Shown: in pieces, positions 11,198-23,255 of the stretch
Layout of the letters: each line of letters opens with the position of its first letter
Numbering within the stretch: position 1 is the first letter of the stretch
Assembly: GCA_020002185.1 (NCBI GenBank)
Contig: CM034532.1
Location: 29,474,914-29,538,913, forward strand
Length of the DNA stretch: 64,000 nt
Direction: 5' to 3'
Source of the DNA: Paraescarpia echinospica
Lineage: Eukaryota > Annelida > Polychaeta > Sabellida > Siboglinidae
The notes under the pieces: generated by a model
What the model was told of the DNA's origin: nothing
The model's database searches: none
The model's input: the letters and a program-made list of their open reading frames with translations, nothing else
Position numbers and translations under genes: made by a program

Positions 11198-11282
11198 CTT
11201 GTCCCCAGACGATGTCTACGAAGACGGAAACCAGCAGCGGGAAGAGGCAGCTTACTGCGACCGTCTGCACTCGTCGTATCAT
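11198..11282 (-). CDS. Signal-peptide exon, inferred exon 1 of the SUEL lectin gene
   Basis: An ATG at 11282-11280 with A at -3 opens a 28-codon segment. It has a basic start (MIRR), a hydrophobic core (residues about 8-22, with SCLFPLLVSVFV) and a polar end (VWGQ), the layout of a secretory signal peptide. It runs straight into a consensus donor (CAAG/GTGAGT) at 11197. The exon ends in phase 1. The lectin exon at 2724-2532 starts in phase 1, and the junction codon becomes GGG (Gly), so the two join without disturbing the frame. This puts the lectin domain directly after the predicted cleavage region, as in other secreted SUEL-type lectins. Joining these two exons is an inference across 8.5 kb. 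The exon itself is short and could belong to another gene. Any 5' UTR exon upstream is not visible. Confidence 0.6.
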
Positions 11283-11711
11283 CGTCGTTGCTCACTCCGA
11301 TGCACCTAGAAACGGAAACGATAGATGCACAATCACATGGTGGTGTTCTGAAGATCGTAGGTCTGTTTTGTCGGTGGTCTCATAAATGAGAAAAGATGCA
11401 GAGTGATGGAGAGAGATCAAGAAAACGACAGGCCGCTTGCAGATGACATGTTAATACGACCAGAGTTGAAATTGATAGAAGTTCTGTAAGACGCTAATCG
11501 TCTGAACTGTGACGTTCTTGGAAGCACGACGCAGGATGCAGGTGGCAATGAGGTGACAGGGGCTGCAGCAGCCGGACATGTCTTCACGTCTTGGTCATGG
11601 TGGAGTCGCGACGAAATGGTATTCGAAGAAATAAATTGGCAATCTTTCCTTGTAGTTGCACTGTGCGAAGGAATGGCTTACGCAACCACTGCGTAACCAC
11701 ACGCCACAGGA
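11283..11711. other. Presumed 5' flank of the lectin gene
   Basis: No TATA box or other core promoter that I can identify with confidence on the minus strand. The sequence is unique and of mixed base composition. If transcription starts here the promoter is of a dispersed type, or a non-coding first exon lies further right. Confidence 0.35.
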
Positions 11712-11866
11712 TACAGTGACGCACGCACGCGCCAACGTAAACGCGCGCGCACATGCACACGCCTGCACACACCCGCAACACGCGCGCGCACGCACCCGCA
11801 CAAACACACATAAGCGCACGCACGCACGCACATACCCACACACGCACACACGCACATATCAACTCA
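11712..11866. repeat. GCAC/CA-rich microsatellite
   Basis: Imperfect CACG/CGCA and (CA)n simple sequence with runs of alternating purine-pyrimidine such as acgcgcgcgcacatgcacac. Confidence 0.9.
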
Positions 11867-12414
11867 ATGAACAAGTAAACATCAGGCACATCAATATAAA
11901 AAACGCACCCACCCCAATTAAACGCTTGATAACATCTTTGGTAGAATAAACTGATATGATTATACCATGTGGATGTTTTGTGGTTCTTGCTGGTGTTGTA
12001 GTTTCTGTCGGTGGTTTTATTTTAGTGTTATTGTTGTCGTGTCTGCTGTGACGTTGTAACCATTGTTGTGTTGTTGTGTTGCTGTTGTCGATGCCGTTGC
12101 TGCCGCTGCTGCCGCTGCTGCAACTGCTGCAACTGTTGTTGTTGTTGTTGTTTTGAAGCTGGTGATGTTGCCGTTTTTTTGTTTTTATTGGTAATGTCAT
12201 CACTGTTGCTGCTGTTCGTGTTGTTGTTGCTGCTGCTTCTGTTGTTACTGCAGCTGATCTTGCTATTATTTCTGAGAACGACGATGGCGCACATGACAGA
12301 CGATGATGAAGGTGGCAAGAAACGACCAGCACCGATTTCTGCAGGAACTCTCTAGATACATTCAACTCCGCGTCCACGTCGCTGACATTAATTCCTGCCG
12401 TATTTCCTCAACAT
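11867..12414. repeat. TTG/CTG trinucleotide-rich tract
   Basis: From about 11990 to 12260 the plus strand is rich in TTG, CTG and GTT triplets, giving Gln/Asn-rich frames on the minus strand (for example 12377-11859, 172 codons). The triplets are impure, and the flanking codons show no domain. A low-complexity coding exon cannot be excluded but I see no splice-site support. Confidence 0.7.
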
Positions 12415-12696
12415 AGAGACGACACCACGGTGAGACACGTGAGATCCACTTCCGCCCAGCTGGCCAACGCAGATACCGCGAGCTGGTTATTAACGACGAT
12501 GTAACAAGACAACTGGCGTTACGGGAGCCAACAGTATGCGACACACGACGTCGCAGGACCGCGACCCTCGACCCAACCAGTCGAAACGAATTAGCGGCAA
12601 CGGACGAGACGCCGAGATTGCGCGAGTTTTTCTGTGATTACTCACCATTGTCTGTATTGGTTTATCGACAAGTCGTAATTGGCAACCATTCTTGAA
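12415..12696 (-). repeat. Dispersed repeat R1, copy 1 (inverted to copy at 17.2 kb)
   Basis: About 280 bp whose reverse complement aligns from end to end with 17229-17502. Shared words include ccaattacgacttgtcgata, gtcctgcga, gccagttgtcttgttacatc and ggcggaagtggatctcacgt. One translated register (plus strand here) reads through both copies with conservative differences and includes YR-LVINDDVTRQLALRE. It may be an unnamed transposable element or a duplicated exon. No family recognised. Confidence 0.85.
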
Positions 12697-14235
12697 CATA
12701 ATGTAAAAAGTTCCACCTTTGTTGTGGAAGCGCGAATCGGCTTTACGTATGAATGTAATGCACGCGTGCCAGCGACGATTACACATCGATTGATATGACG
12801 TTATATCTTTGAAACATCCTACCGCTTACGAATTAACGATTTATCTATTTGTGTCACAAACGTACTTTTATGTCATATTTTAGTCAAACAGGACACACGA
12901 TAAATCAATATGCACACATATGTACCTCCTATTTTGTTCTGAACGTAATTCCAAAGTATACGATTTGAAGAAACGAACATGTCTATTGTCGGAGAGTCGC
13001 CAGTGACATTGTCAATGTTAAATAAAACAGTTTATATAAGTAAAATTGCATTGGGTATTTGTAAATTATATATTTTTGTCATGAATGCAAATATTAATAG
13101 GTGAAAGAATTATAAGTGAATACATGTAAACGTCTTGCTCTAGATGCGTGGCCATCGGGAAAATGTCTGCCTCCATGGTATAGCGGCTTGTTATAATGAA
13201 GTGCACTCTAAATACGGTAGACAAACATGACATGTGCTTGGCCACGGCACTGCGCCGATAACAAAAATCGAAACTGCTGCAGGAGATAACCTTCTCTGGT
13301 ACGAGCGTTTAATCTACTCATCGTCACTTACGGCTTCCCTGCACAACGCGGGGGTCAGTGTTCATCATGCAATTCTGCAATTCTAACGGTCATGTAAACC
13401 GAGCAGCGTGACTTTAGAATTCAAACACAGTACAAATGAACATCACGTCGTTCTGCCTTAGGGTAGCCAAAATAACGGTGATTCAGAGAAAACAATGCAA
13501 TAACTTCACGTTTTCAGCTAGTCCGCATGGTTATATGATGACTTTAATTCGAAGACATGTGTCACCGTTAGCTCTGTGAATTTCGTTAACTTGATCCGCC
13601 TGAAGTTGAACGATGGCATTAACAACGCACAAGTAACCATTACTGGATGCCAGCTGATACCATTCTCTTGCGAGCAAGTCTCCGTGTAGGACAAATGCAA
13701 TCATCTCTGTCGTGTTTGGTCGGTTGAATCGATTGTGTAACAGGAGACGCGCTTGCATGGATACTGATAACATTGTGATGTAAGGTACAGGAGATGGTGA
13801 TAAGAATATCCGTGAAATGTCCACGGCATCAACAACGCTATAAGCAGGATATGACATTATTTTTGATCTGGTGACTTGAACTAAAATGAGACAGCTTTGT
13901 ATGAATCCGCTTTGTATACGTGGATGGAGCGGGATGGCTCCCATGTTAGCGACATTTTATCTCTTAATGGGGATCTGTCCGACCTTAGTTATTACTTACG
14001 CTATCAGTGTATATATGTCTAAACAGATAAATAGATTGATTCTGAGTTCGGTCTGAGTTCTGAGCGGTATGCGACGACGGCAGCTAACAGACTGAGAATA
14101 AAAGCAGGGAAAAGTAGAAGGGTGATAGGAGATATACACATATCTTGAAAGCTTAAGGGAAAGATGCTTAGTTCATAAATACATGGCAGAGATCTCGGCG
14201 ATGAAAAAAACTAGAAGACAGAATACAAGTGTTCG
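12697..14235. other. Unassigned stretch
   Basis: Non-repetitive. The longest frame (minus, 13944-13531, 137 codons) contains no low-complexity sequence but also no recognisable domain. I do not call it a gene. The sequence at 13150-13400 is moderately GC-rich and unremarkable. Confidence 0.5.
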
Positions 14236-15429
14236 AAAACAACTGGGAGCTGAGGGAGGAGGTTGGTGTAAAACAACTGGGTGTTGAGGGAGGAGGTTGG
14301 TGTAAAAAAACTGGGAGCTGAGGGAGGAGGTTGGTGTAAAAGAACTGGGTGCTGAGGGAGGAGGTTGGTGTAAAACAACTGGGTGTTGAGGGAGGAGGTT
14401 GGTGTAAAACAACTGTGTGCTGAGGGAGGAGGTTGGTGTAAAACAACTGGGTGCTGAGGGAGGAGGTTGGTGTAAAAAAAACTGGGAGCTGAGGGAAGAG
14501 GTTGGTGTAAAAGAACTGGGAGCTGAGGGAGGAGGTTGGTGTAAAAGAACTGGGTGCTGAGGGAGGAGGTTGGTGTAAAAGAACTGGGTGCTGAGGGAGG
14601 ATGTTAGTGTAAAATAACTGGGTGCTGAGGGAGGAGGTTGGTGTAAAACAACTGGGTGTTGAGGGAGGAGGTTGGTGTAAAACAACTGTGTGCTGAGGGA
14701 GGAGGTTGGTGTAAAACAACTGGGTGCTGAGGGAGGAGGTTGGTGTAAAACAACTGGGTGCTGAGGGAGGAGGTTGGGGTAAAACAACTGGGTGCTGAGG
14801 GAGGAGGTTGGTGTAAAACAACTGGGAGCTGAGGGAGGAGGTTGGTGTAAAACAACTGGGTGCTGAGGGAGGAGGTTGGTGTAAAACAACTGGGTGCTGA
14901 GGGAGGAGGTTGGGGTAAAACAACTGGGTGCTGAGGGAGGAGGTTGAGGTAAAACAACTGGGTGCTGAGGGAGGAGGTTGGTGTAAAACAACTGGGAGCT
15001 GAGGGAGGAGGTTGGTGTAAAACAACTGGGTGCTGAGGGAGGACGTTGGTGTAAAACAACTGGGTGCTGAGGGAGGAGGTTGGGGTAAAACAACTGGGTG
15101 CTGAGGAAGGAGGTTGGTGTAAAACAACTGGGTGCTGAGGAAGTAGGTTGGTGTAAAACAACTGGGAGCTGAGGGAGGAGGTTGGTGTAAAACAACTGGG
15201 AGCTGAGGAAGTAGGTTGGTGTAAAACAACTGGGTGCTGAGGAAGTAGGTTGGTGTAAAACAACTGGGTGCTGAGGGAGGAGGTTGGTGTAAAACAACTG
15301 GGTGCTGAGGGAGGAGGTTGGTGTAAAACAACTGGGTGTTGAGGGAGGAGGTTGTTGTAAAACAACTGGGTGCTGAGGGAAGAGGTTGGAGTAAAACAAC
15401 TGGATACTGAGGAAGGAGGTTGGTGTAAA
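14236..15429. repeat. 34-bp minisatellite, ~35 copies
   Basis: Units of the form aacaactgggtgctgaggga plus ggaggttggtgtaa, with scattered variants (ggagct for ggtgct, gaagtag for gaggag). The 34-bp period shifts frame by one each unit. All three minus frames are free of stops, so the array produces a 525-codon minus frame (15750-14173) that cycles through Leu/Pro/Ser-rich phrases every 34 residues. I read it as non-coding. Confidence 0.95.
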
Positions 15430-17228
15430 CGAAAGTTTCAAGAAGAAACTAGTGATGAGTCGGCCAAAGTGGGCTGACGGTGTGGAACGAATGGGAGAAG
15501 AACGGTTACAGAAGAAAGAAGATGCCCGGAAAGTGGAAGGTGAAAGGTGAAAGGGGACGGGGAGGATTGTGTAACGAGAGATTTGGACTGACCGGTTATA
15601 CAAAGACGGGAGGAAAGATCGATGGTAGAGACAGCAGTGCAAGAACAGTGAAGGGAGATAAAACATAAAACGAGGATCAGTATAATAATACAACAATAAG
15701 TTGATATAGAACATGCGTTCAGAAACGTTACAGTAAGCCTCTGTTGTCATTTGTATGATCCTGTACTGTTTCTGCTAGTATTATTATATAAACGGTGTAA
15801 ACGTGATCAGTTTTCATCTTATTAATTCGGGATGGTTTATTCAACATAGTGTTTAAAACGCTAAACTAGTTATGCACTCAAGCAGTTGTACACATGACAG
15901 TGACTTTGACCTGCCCAGTGGTCGCTGACTGACGCTAACATGAACGTGGAAGTGTAATTCTGCGAACAAGGTCATTCATGATGTTCGGTCTCACGGGTGA
16001 CGTCAAACAGCGAGTTCTGCGCAATTAGCTACAGTTTTTGTTGTTACCTGTTCCGCACATAACAAGTACACGTTGATTAAACAAAGCCTAGCGGGTCAGT
16101 GTGGGAGCTTAACTAAAGTTGATTAAACAGTTTTTACTGGAAGGTAATTTCATGTTTGATATTTTAGTGTGTTATGATAATAATCTTTTAGTAGCTTCAC
16201 AAATAATAATATATATTGTTATTACTACCTATATTATGATTATAAACAATATCATACTGATATAATAAACATCTTTTTGTATCAAATTCGTAACTACAGA
16301 TTTTGCAAAATAACGGACAACTATTGAAATTACTTTTGAAACATAGCAAGTGACTGATCCATGTGCATGGCATGGAACTGTGGACGTTTCGCTCAACGCA
16401 TTGTTAATCGAGCTGTTTGCAAATTCCCGACTGTACTGTGTTTATGGGCTTCAGGCCAAGCAATCCGTGGACTTAAAAACCAACCCTAAGCAAAACAGGC
16501 GTATTGCGTCTCATTTACAATACTGACCTGGATTTAGAATTTTGAGTCCTGGATAGAAACGACAGCCAAATACACCATGGTCAGAAAAGCCCAGGCCGGG
16601 AAAGACGCAACTGCACGACAAGGATATGATCTTCCAATCACGAAGGCACGTGCGACTCGAAATGTACACAGCCACTGTATAATTAGTCCAGCTACACCGG
16701 TGCGACGCCTGCACACAGACGTCAGATTGAGGAAATGGCCAGAAGGTTGTAACAAAAGAATGTTGCGCGAAGTATTTCAGGTCTGGAAGACGAATCCAAT
16801 TACGAATTCAGAGCTATACTCGCACGATTTGCGAAGCTAAGTGGATAGATTCGCATGAGAAGGTTCACGTTCGCCGGACACAACTGCCACCCGAACACGC
16901 CAGGAACCTACACGCAAACTTATGATTTGGGAGCCAGTGCCCAAGCACTACGATGAAGATGACGCCTTATCAGTATCGACAGACTATTCAAGTATATGGG
17001 TATATCGTTGCAAGAAATGTCGATTGCACAATGTAAAGTGCTGAGTGACGTCAATGCCCGATGACACAAATCAACGTAACCGCGATAATTCAAAGAAATA
17101 ATTATGAAAGCGATGATGTATAGTATACTTTTTTGTGAGTTGACGCGTCATTGGTGGATCGCCGTTTGTCTTCAAAATAATAAATAATCCTCGCTTCTGC
17201 TTTCTGCAGCCAAAGTGCTTGCATATTG
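15430..17228. other. Unassigned stretch
   Basis: Purine-rich transition at 15440-15670, AT-rich block with ATA runs around 16170-16300, then mixed sequence. A TGACGTCA palindrome is not present, but gggtgacgtcaaaca lies at 15995. Frame 16577-16840 (plus, 87 codons) has no recognisable family. Confidence 0.5.
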
Positions 17229-17502
17229 TCTTAAGAAAGGATGCCAATTACGACTTGTCGATAATCCATTATTGTTAGTGGTGAGTAATCACAGAAAAAC
17301 TCTCGTGCTGTGTTGTCCGTTGCCGCTAATTCGTTTCGAATGGATGGGTCGCGGGTCGCGGTCCTGCGATGTCGTGTGTCGCATACTGTTGTCTCCCGTA
17401 ACGCCAGTTGTCTTGTTACATCGTCGTTAATAACCAGCCCGCGGTATCTGCGTTGGCCAGCTGGGCGGAAGTGGATCTCACGTGTCCGACCGAGGTGTCG
17501 TC
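17229..17502 (+). repeat. Dispersed repeat R1, copy 2
   Basis: Inverted partner of 12415-12696. The two are similar over about 275 bp with substitutions and short indels, and similarity stops sharply on both sides, so this is a bounded dispersed unit rather than part of a larger duplication. Confidence 0.85.
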
Positions 17503-19195
17503 TCAGTGTAGTCCGATGTATGCCTGGAAGGAATGTCGGCGACATGGCGCACGGTCAGGAATTGATGTATTGTTGTGATTTTGTTCACTCTGGGACAGGC
17601 TAGATGTTTACATAGTGTTGATTTCGTACTCCACTTTAGCTCATCAGTGTTATATACGAACAACAATGTTTGACTCTTAATAATCAAATATTTCATAAAC
17701 GTGCCATCTGGATATTTGCTGTGGTAGACAATCTTGCTCCATCTTGCTGCATGTCATACTGCCCGTTGCACACGTCGTGCATTTAACATGCGTGTTAAAA
17801 ATCTGGTGAAAAATACCCAAAGCAGAAGTCAGACGTCAGAAGTAGCTACGTTTCTTTACCTAAATATAGATCAATAGAAGCGTTCGATTCAGCAGTGGAG
17901 CTGTAATCGATAACAGATCGCTTGCATCACCGGAAGTTAAGTGTTCTGCGATGGAGAGATTTCCCGTCCACCCACTCATGGAAAACAGTTATTATTTGAT
18001 GTAGCGCGGAATCCAATGCTGATAAGACCAATGTAACGTTTAACACATCTCTTCAGGCAGAAACTTTCGTTCCAACGTCTTCTCTCTGTCCACCGTCTGC
18101 GTGGGATGCTTCGTTATAACCTTCCGTCATAACTGGAAGTCTCCCCTCATGTAGACAAACGACCTGACGACCTGTAATGGATCGGCGTGCAATAAATCTT
18201 GCCAGGTCATTTTAAATGTCGCCAATGCAAACCTCGCGGGGTTAAAAAATTGACGAGCAGATATGATGGGCACAGACCGCCTGCTCCATCATATTAATTG
18301 CCCTGACTGCGCTCAACGCCGGCCGCAGCCCCGTCGGCCGGGTCGCGTGACACCGACTGACAGTTCAGCTCCGCAAAGCTTTTGTAGTGCGTATTTAATT
18401 ACTGCTTGGAGCGGTCAATTTTTGCTAATCTTCATTACCGTCGCACTAGGAAACAGCTGCCGTTGTCCGGTGTCGCACGCTACCAGACTTGGCCAAGCAC
18501 AGTCCGGCGCAACCTTCTGAACATCGATTTGTGGCGTCGGCGCTGACAAAACGGACTTGTGCGCGATGTTGACGGCAAAGCAGGGAACATGGCACGCGGA
18601 ACAGCTGCAACTTCGGCGACACCCTTAACAGGGTCCGTGCCCCTTGACCTTTTCATGTTTCATGTTCCAGTCAGAACTATCGCGACGTGTGTCCAAAGTT
18701 GGAAATCAATCGTACATAGTTACGCATACATTCAAAAGGAAATACGAGTGATTGCGGTATTGTAGTGACGGCAAAAGACGAATGGTGCAGATTAATGATG
18801 ATAGGAAAATTTATTTTTTGATTTCATTCAAAGCGCATGATTCTGTGTAGTCACAAGTATTCATTAGGTAGTGATAAATTGGAGAACGGAAGCGAGATAA
18901 ATTGGGTGGAGACAGCAATGAAACATCAAGAGACGGAAGGAGAAAAACAAACAGAAATCGAGGAGTAGCACTGAAGCGAGCCTAACCACAAACTACAGGG
19001 TAATGGAGGAGAGCGACACGATTATTCTGGATTTGACAGCATTCCGTTCCCAGTATTAGCACCTTTGGTGGTTTACATATGGAGGTCGACACGTTGTATC
19101 TATTCCCTTTGTCGGGTCATTTACGTCCTCTATCAAAGCTAATGTATGGAAACACACACATCCAAAGATTCCTATATGACAGGTGCTAGGCCATT
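17503..19195. other. Unassigned stretch
   Basis: Unique sequence. The block at 18240-18560 mixes GC-rich segments with homeodomain-like taattg/taattac motifs and could be regulatory, but nothing in the sequence proves it. No coding domain recognised. Confidence 0.45.
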
Positions 19196-19199
19196 CGAC

Positions 19200-19460
19200 A
19201 AGTTGTATATGGATATGATGACAACGATGACGATTATGACAATGATGACAATGGTGACAATAGTGATAATGACGACTACGAAAACGAGGAGGAGGACGAC
19301 GTCGAAGAAGAAGATGATGATGATGATGGCGATGATGACGATGATGACAAAGATGATGATGATGATCACACTGACGACGATGATGACGATATGACGATGT
19401 CGACAACAACGATGATGAAGACAATGTTGTTGTTGATGACAATGATGACGATGATTTAAA
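19200..19460. repeat. GAT/GAC trinucleotide-rich tract
   Basis: Imperfect (GATGAC)n and (GAT)n simple sequence; frames encode Met/Thr, Asp/Glu or His-rich repeats. It resembles the tract within the inverted repeat arms at 4.3 kb but is not a clear copy of it. Confidence 0.9.
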
Positions 19461-20184
19461 ATCTAAACACTAATATAGACATATTTCACACAACGGATCA
19501 TACGTCATTCCCTTTCGTGTTTCGTTTAACGCAGGACGGGGTGTATGCTTACAGTTTCCAAACTTGCAATTATCCCACCCTGTCGGCGACCTTTAACAAC
19601 GCTTTCCTTCATTAGCGTTGAACGCCGAGAAACACAGCCGCGCCACACTAACCTTTCTACCAAAGCGCGACGTCTATAGCGACAATCAATCAAAATATTC
19701 CAAACCAAAACGGATATATTTTGCCCGGACATCATTCTTGTCTTGGCAAAAGGACAGTGTTCAGACAGAGCACGTGCGCTGCTTGCTGCACGGCAGAACA
19801 CACGCCGTCTGGCCAAGCGCGATAAGGGTCACGAACATGATATGTTTTATCGGTTACACAACATGTCCGATTCACTGCTGATGCAATAGGACAACTTCAG
19901 AATGTGGATAATTAAGGCGTCCGTCCGTTCGTGCAGCAAAAACAAGTGAATCGTATAGAGATTGGTATGTGCAGGTCGTCGTCGTCCGTGGGTTATAAAG
20001 GGAATCGTGGGCGTGGTGAAGGTGGCTCTGTTTTATGGAAACATGTCTGGAACTGACTACTTGTCAATGTGAACGTTAAACGAAACTAAAACAAATATAT
20101 ACAGACTCGAAATGCTGGCCCACTATACCTTAATAATTGTTACTACCAAAAATATTCAGCCACCGGATGGCGCTGCAGAGGCCT
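19461..20184. other. Unassigned stretch
   Basis: Unique, mixed composition. The minus frame 19816-19526 (96 codons) is Arg/Ser-rich with no recognisable domain. Confidence 0.5.
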
Positions 20185-20724
20185 ACACACAGCATTCCAC
20201 ACACAGCGTTCCACACACAGCGTTCCACACACAGCATTCCACACACAGCTTTCCACACACAGCGTTCCACACACAGCATTCCACACACAGCTTTCCACAC
20301 ACAGCGTTCCACACACAGCGTTACACCCACAGCATTCCACACACAGCGTTACACACACAGCATTCCACACACAGCGTTACACACACAGCGTTACACCCAC
20401 AGCATTCCACACACAACGTTACACCCACAGCATTCCACACACAGCGTTACACACACAACGTTACACACACATCGTTACACACACAGCGTTACACCCACAG
20501 CATTCCACACACAACGTTACACCCACAGCATTCCACACACAACGTTACACACACAGCGTTACACACACAGCATTCCACACACAGCGTTCCACACACAGCG
20601 TTACACACACAACGTTACACACACAGCGTTACACACACAACGTTACACACACAACGTTACACACACAGCATTCCACACACAGCGTTCCACACACAGCGTT
20701 ACACCCACAGCGTTCCACATACAG
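20185..20724. repeat. 14-bp minisatellite, ~39 copies
   Basis: Tandem cgttccacacacag units with three main variants (cattcc, cgttcc, cgttac) and cacccacag in place of cacacacag in a subset. The 14-bp period makes a 42-bp coding super-period, which explains the His/Thr-rich 242-codon plus frame (20112-20840). Variant order is irregular. Confidence 0.95.
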
Positions 20725-20875
20725 GGGAGGCTTTCGTGAAATATTTGTCTTACGGTAATACGGCAATAGAGGCAAAAACAGCGTCACGTTTCCATTGTGA
20801 GGGCGCACATGGCGCCCGTGATACAAAAAGCTTAGGATGAGTAGCATAACATATATACATGTACATAAACACATT

Positions 20876-20975
20876 CATAGACACATACATACATACATAC
20901 ATGCATACATACATACACCCACGCGCACGCGCACGCGCACGCACACGCACACACAAGCATAAAAATACGCACATA
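20876..20975. repeat. CATA and GCAC microsatellite
   Basis: Short (CATA)n run followed by cgcgcacgcgcacgcgcacg alternating purine-pyrimidine sequence, then CA-rich sequence. Confidence 0.9.
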
Positions 20976-22468
20976 CGCACATACATTCTTATGCTAGTTC
21001 GATTATAGATCATCATATTACAGAATGCTAAAAGGAAGACCATCTACAAAGTCTGGAAACAAGAAGCAAGATCTACAGGACATGTCCGAAAGAGACAGAG
21101 CAAGTAGTGACAACGAGACAGACTGAGGACAATGACGCAGAGCTCAGCAGAGCATTAAAATAACTGATGATGTATAGCAGCCGGGCTGTAGGATGGCACT
21201 CAACAGGGCTGTTGCAAAACACCTATATGACATTTGGGAGGTCAAGATCGCATACGCCTGCAACAGATGATGATGACACAATGCTACATTACACGTGGTT
21301 TTATTTTAAGCGTACGTAACTGCATATATGTAGAGAACGTTATAAAACGCATCGGTTTTATAACTACCCGTCATAGATGTCCGGCGGAGAACAGCTGCTC
21401 TGATTGTATCGCAATTTAGGCAGGTATTTAATATTTCACAACGACGCGAGCACGCGTCTGTTGTGATAAATCCGCGATTTTATCCGCTGACACGACCTTT
21501 TCATAGTCGATGCCACCCGTTGATAAATGCACCGATTATATTCTCTCTAATTTTATCGATTTTAACCCTGTTATTGGTGCTTCGCTGCGACAACATCCCT
21601 GCCAAGTAATTTTAGCGACATGGTATTAAATCGGCGATTGTATCTACTATCTAGGGACATCGTCGCTAGTACGATCAGTGTCGTCGTTGTCGTCGCAATG
21701 CGACTAGTGCGACTCCCAACGGGTGACGTCACACCCCCTAGTTAGAACCTGTCTTGTCCCGCTAAGTGAAACGTAATTCAATAGACGTGCTTTGCGTGGC
21801 TTCCGTCTGCGTTAGTTATAATCAAGACTTCGCAGTAGGTACAGGCGAGGCAATCATACCGGCCTCGTGTTGTCGCGTGCGTTGATTAACCATCAAGAAT
21901 ACCGGACGGCGTACCACCTGATCGGCGGCGTGGCTGACATTATGTTTGTGATTTCCGTAGATGAAGATCATTTCACGTCCAGTTAAAGGGAATAAAAACA
22001 TATATTGCTCAAATTCATGTTATATTACATCCTGCTAACTATTTCCACGTCCACCAAGCCCAAAAAATCAAAAACATTCAATGAATTAGAAATTCCACAT
22101 TTTATGGTGTGCATCCGGACATTTTCGAATATGCATATTTTTGGCGCGCTTTTCGGGATGCCGAGATGTGACGTCACTTATGACTCAAACTCGCATCAGG
22201 CCGACCCTTTCCATGCATTCAGAGCATGTTTACAAGTATAGCTTTTGGGTCGAAACGAGCGTCAGAACGAGTTATTGTGCAATATTCCGACGTAATACAA
22301 ACACTAGTCATCATAGAGGAACAAGCAGTTATCTTACGGTTCCATATGAATCGAATTTTATTTTATTCAAAACAACGAATGCGAATGGGCCTACAAGTCG
22401 ACTAGGTTTCGTCGAGCTTGGCCTTGGGCTCGTTTTCAGAATAATTATATTAAATGCAACCAACGGGA
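20976..22468. other. Unassigned stretch with repeated GATAAA/CGATTTTA motifs
   Basis: No gene recognised. Between 21440 and 21660 the words gataaatccgcgattttatc, gataaatgcaccgatta, attttatcgattt and taaatcggcgattgta recur, partly as inverted matches. Two perfect TGACGTCA (CRE-type) palindromes lie at 21724-21731 and 22169-22176. Confidence 0.5.
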
Positions 22469-22623
22469 GATAATCTACACCAATAAACATACATAGCAAA
22501 CATATATTGTATCTAGCTACATAAAGTAACGTGTACAATCTCACATCACTAGAATATCGATATATGACGGAGTTGTACAATTTATCATAACAACTTAAAT
22601 CAGTCAGAGAGTTTCCGTTGATC

Positions 22624-22705
22624 CCGCTAGCTCGGTGGGTAGGCGCGTTGGTTGCTTGCCATTTGTTTTACAATCGGGCGACGCCGGTTCAATCCTGGCA
22701 GCATG
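22624..22705 (+). mobile_element. tRNA-related segment, left arm
   Basis: gctagctcggtgggtaggcg resembles a RNA polymerase III A box, and about 40 bp later gccggttcaatcctggc gives a 5-bp T-arm stem with a ttcaatc loop, matching a B box. The acceptor and D stems do not pair well, so this is a tRNA-derived SINE head or tRNA relic rather than a functional tRNA gene. Confidence 0.7.
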
Positions 22706-23173
22706 CAAACCTTTGATTTTCTATACACTTTTTTTGTTTATGTTTTCACGAAGTAATATAAACCAAATCATTTTATACTATAATGCACTGTTTGTAAATA
22801 ATTTTTATTTTTGTAGTAACTATTTATTCGCCACAAAAATGAAAATATGGTCATTATATAACGATGTTTCTAAATGTTATTTATCCAAACAAATATAATG
22901 TAATGGATATATAATTTATTAATTGTAAATATATTGTACGGTAATATATTGTAATTATATATGTGAAAACAGATTGAGATCTGTCTGGATAAATACAATT
23001 TAGAAACATCGTTATACATAATGACCATATTTTCATTTTTGTGGCGGATAAATAATTACTACAAAAATAAAAAAAATATTTACAAACAATGCATTATAGT
23101 ATAAAATGATTTTGTTTATATTACTTCGTGAAAACATAAACAAAAACAGTGTAAAGAAAATCAAAGGTTTGCA

Positions 23174-23255
23174 TGCTCTCAGGATTGAACCGGCGTCGCC
23201 CGATTGTAAAATAAATGACAAGTAACAAACGCGCCTACCCAACGAGCTAGCGGGA
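23174..23255 (-). mobile_element. tRNA-related segment, right arm
   Basis: Mirror copy of the left-arm tRNA-like segment on the minus strand: ggattgaaccggcg is the reversed B box and cgcctacccaacgagctagc the reversed A box. The T-arm pairing is weakened by substitutions (ctctcaggattgaacc). Confidence 0.65.

Noticed and set aside
11859..12377. 172-codon Gln/Asn-rich protein on the minus strand
   Set aside because: Impure CAG/CAA-type triplets with CA-repeat ends; no splice site or conserved flank seen. Could be revisited with transcripts.
13531..13944. 137-codon minus frame as a gene
   Set aside because: Not low-complexity, but no family resemblance, no splice context, and such a length can arise by chance in 64 kb.
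14173..15750. 525-codon minus frame
   Set aside because: It is a translation of the 34-bp array with short unrelated extensions; no domain, and phase cycles through the unit.
20112..20840. 242-codon His/Thr-rich plus frame
   Set aside because: Entirely the 14-bp minisatellite.
22624..22705. Functional tRNA gene
   Set aside because: A and B boxes and the T arm are present but acceptor and D stems do not pair, and the segment is embedded in a repeated palindrome.
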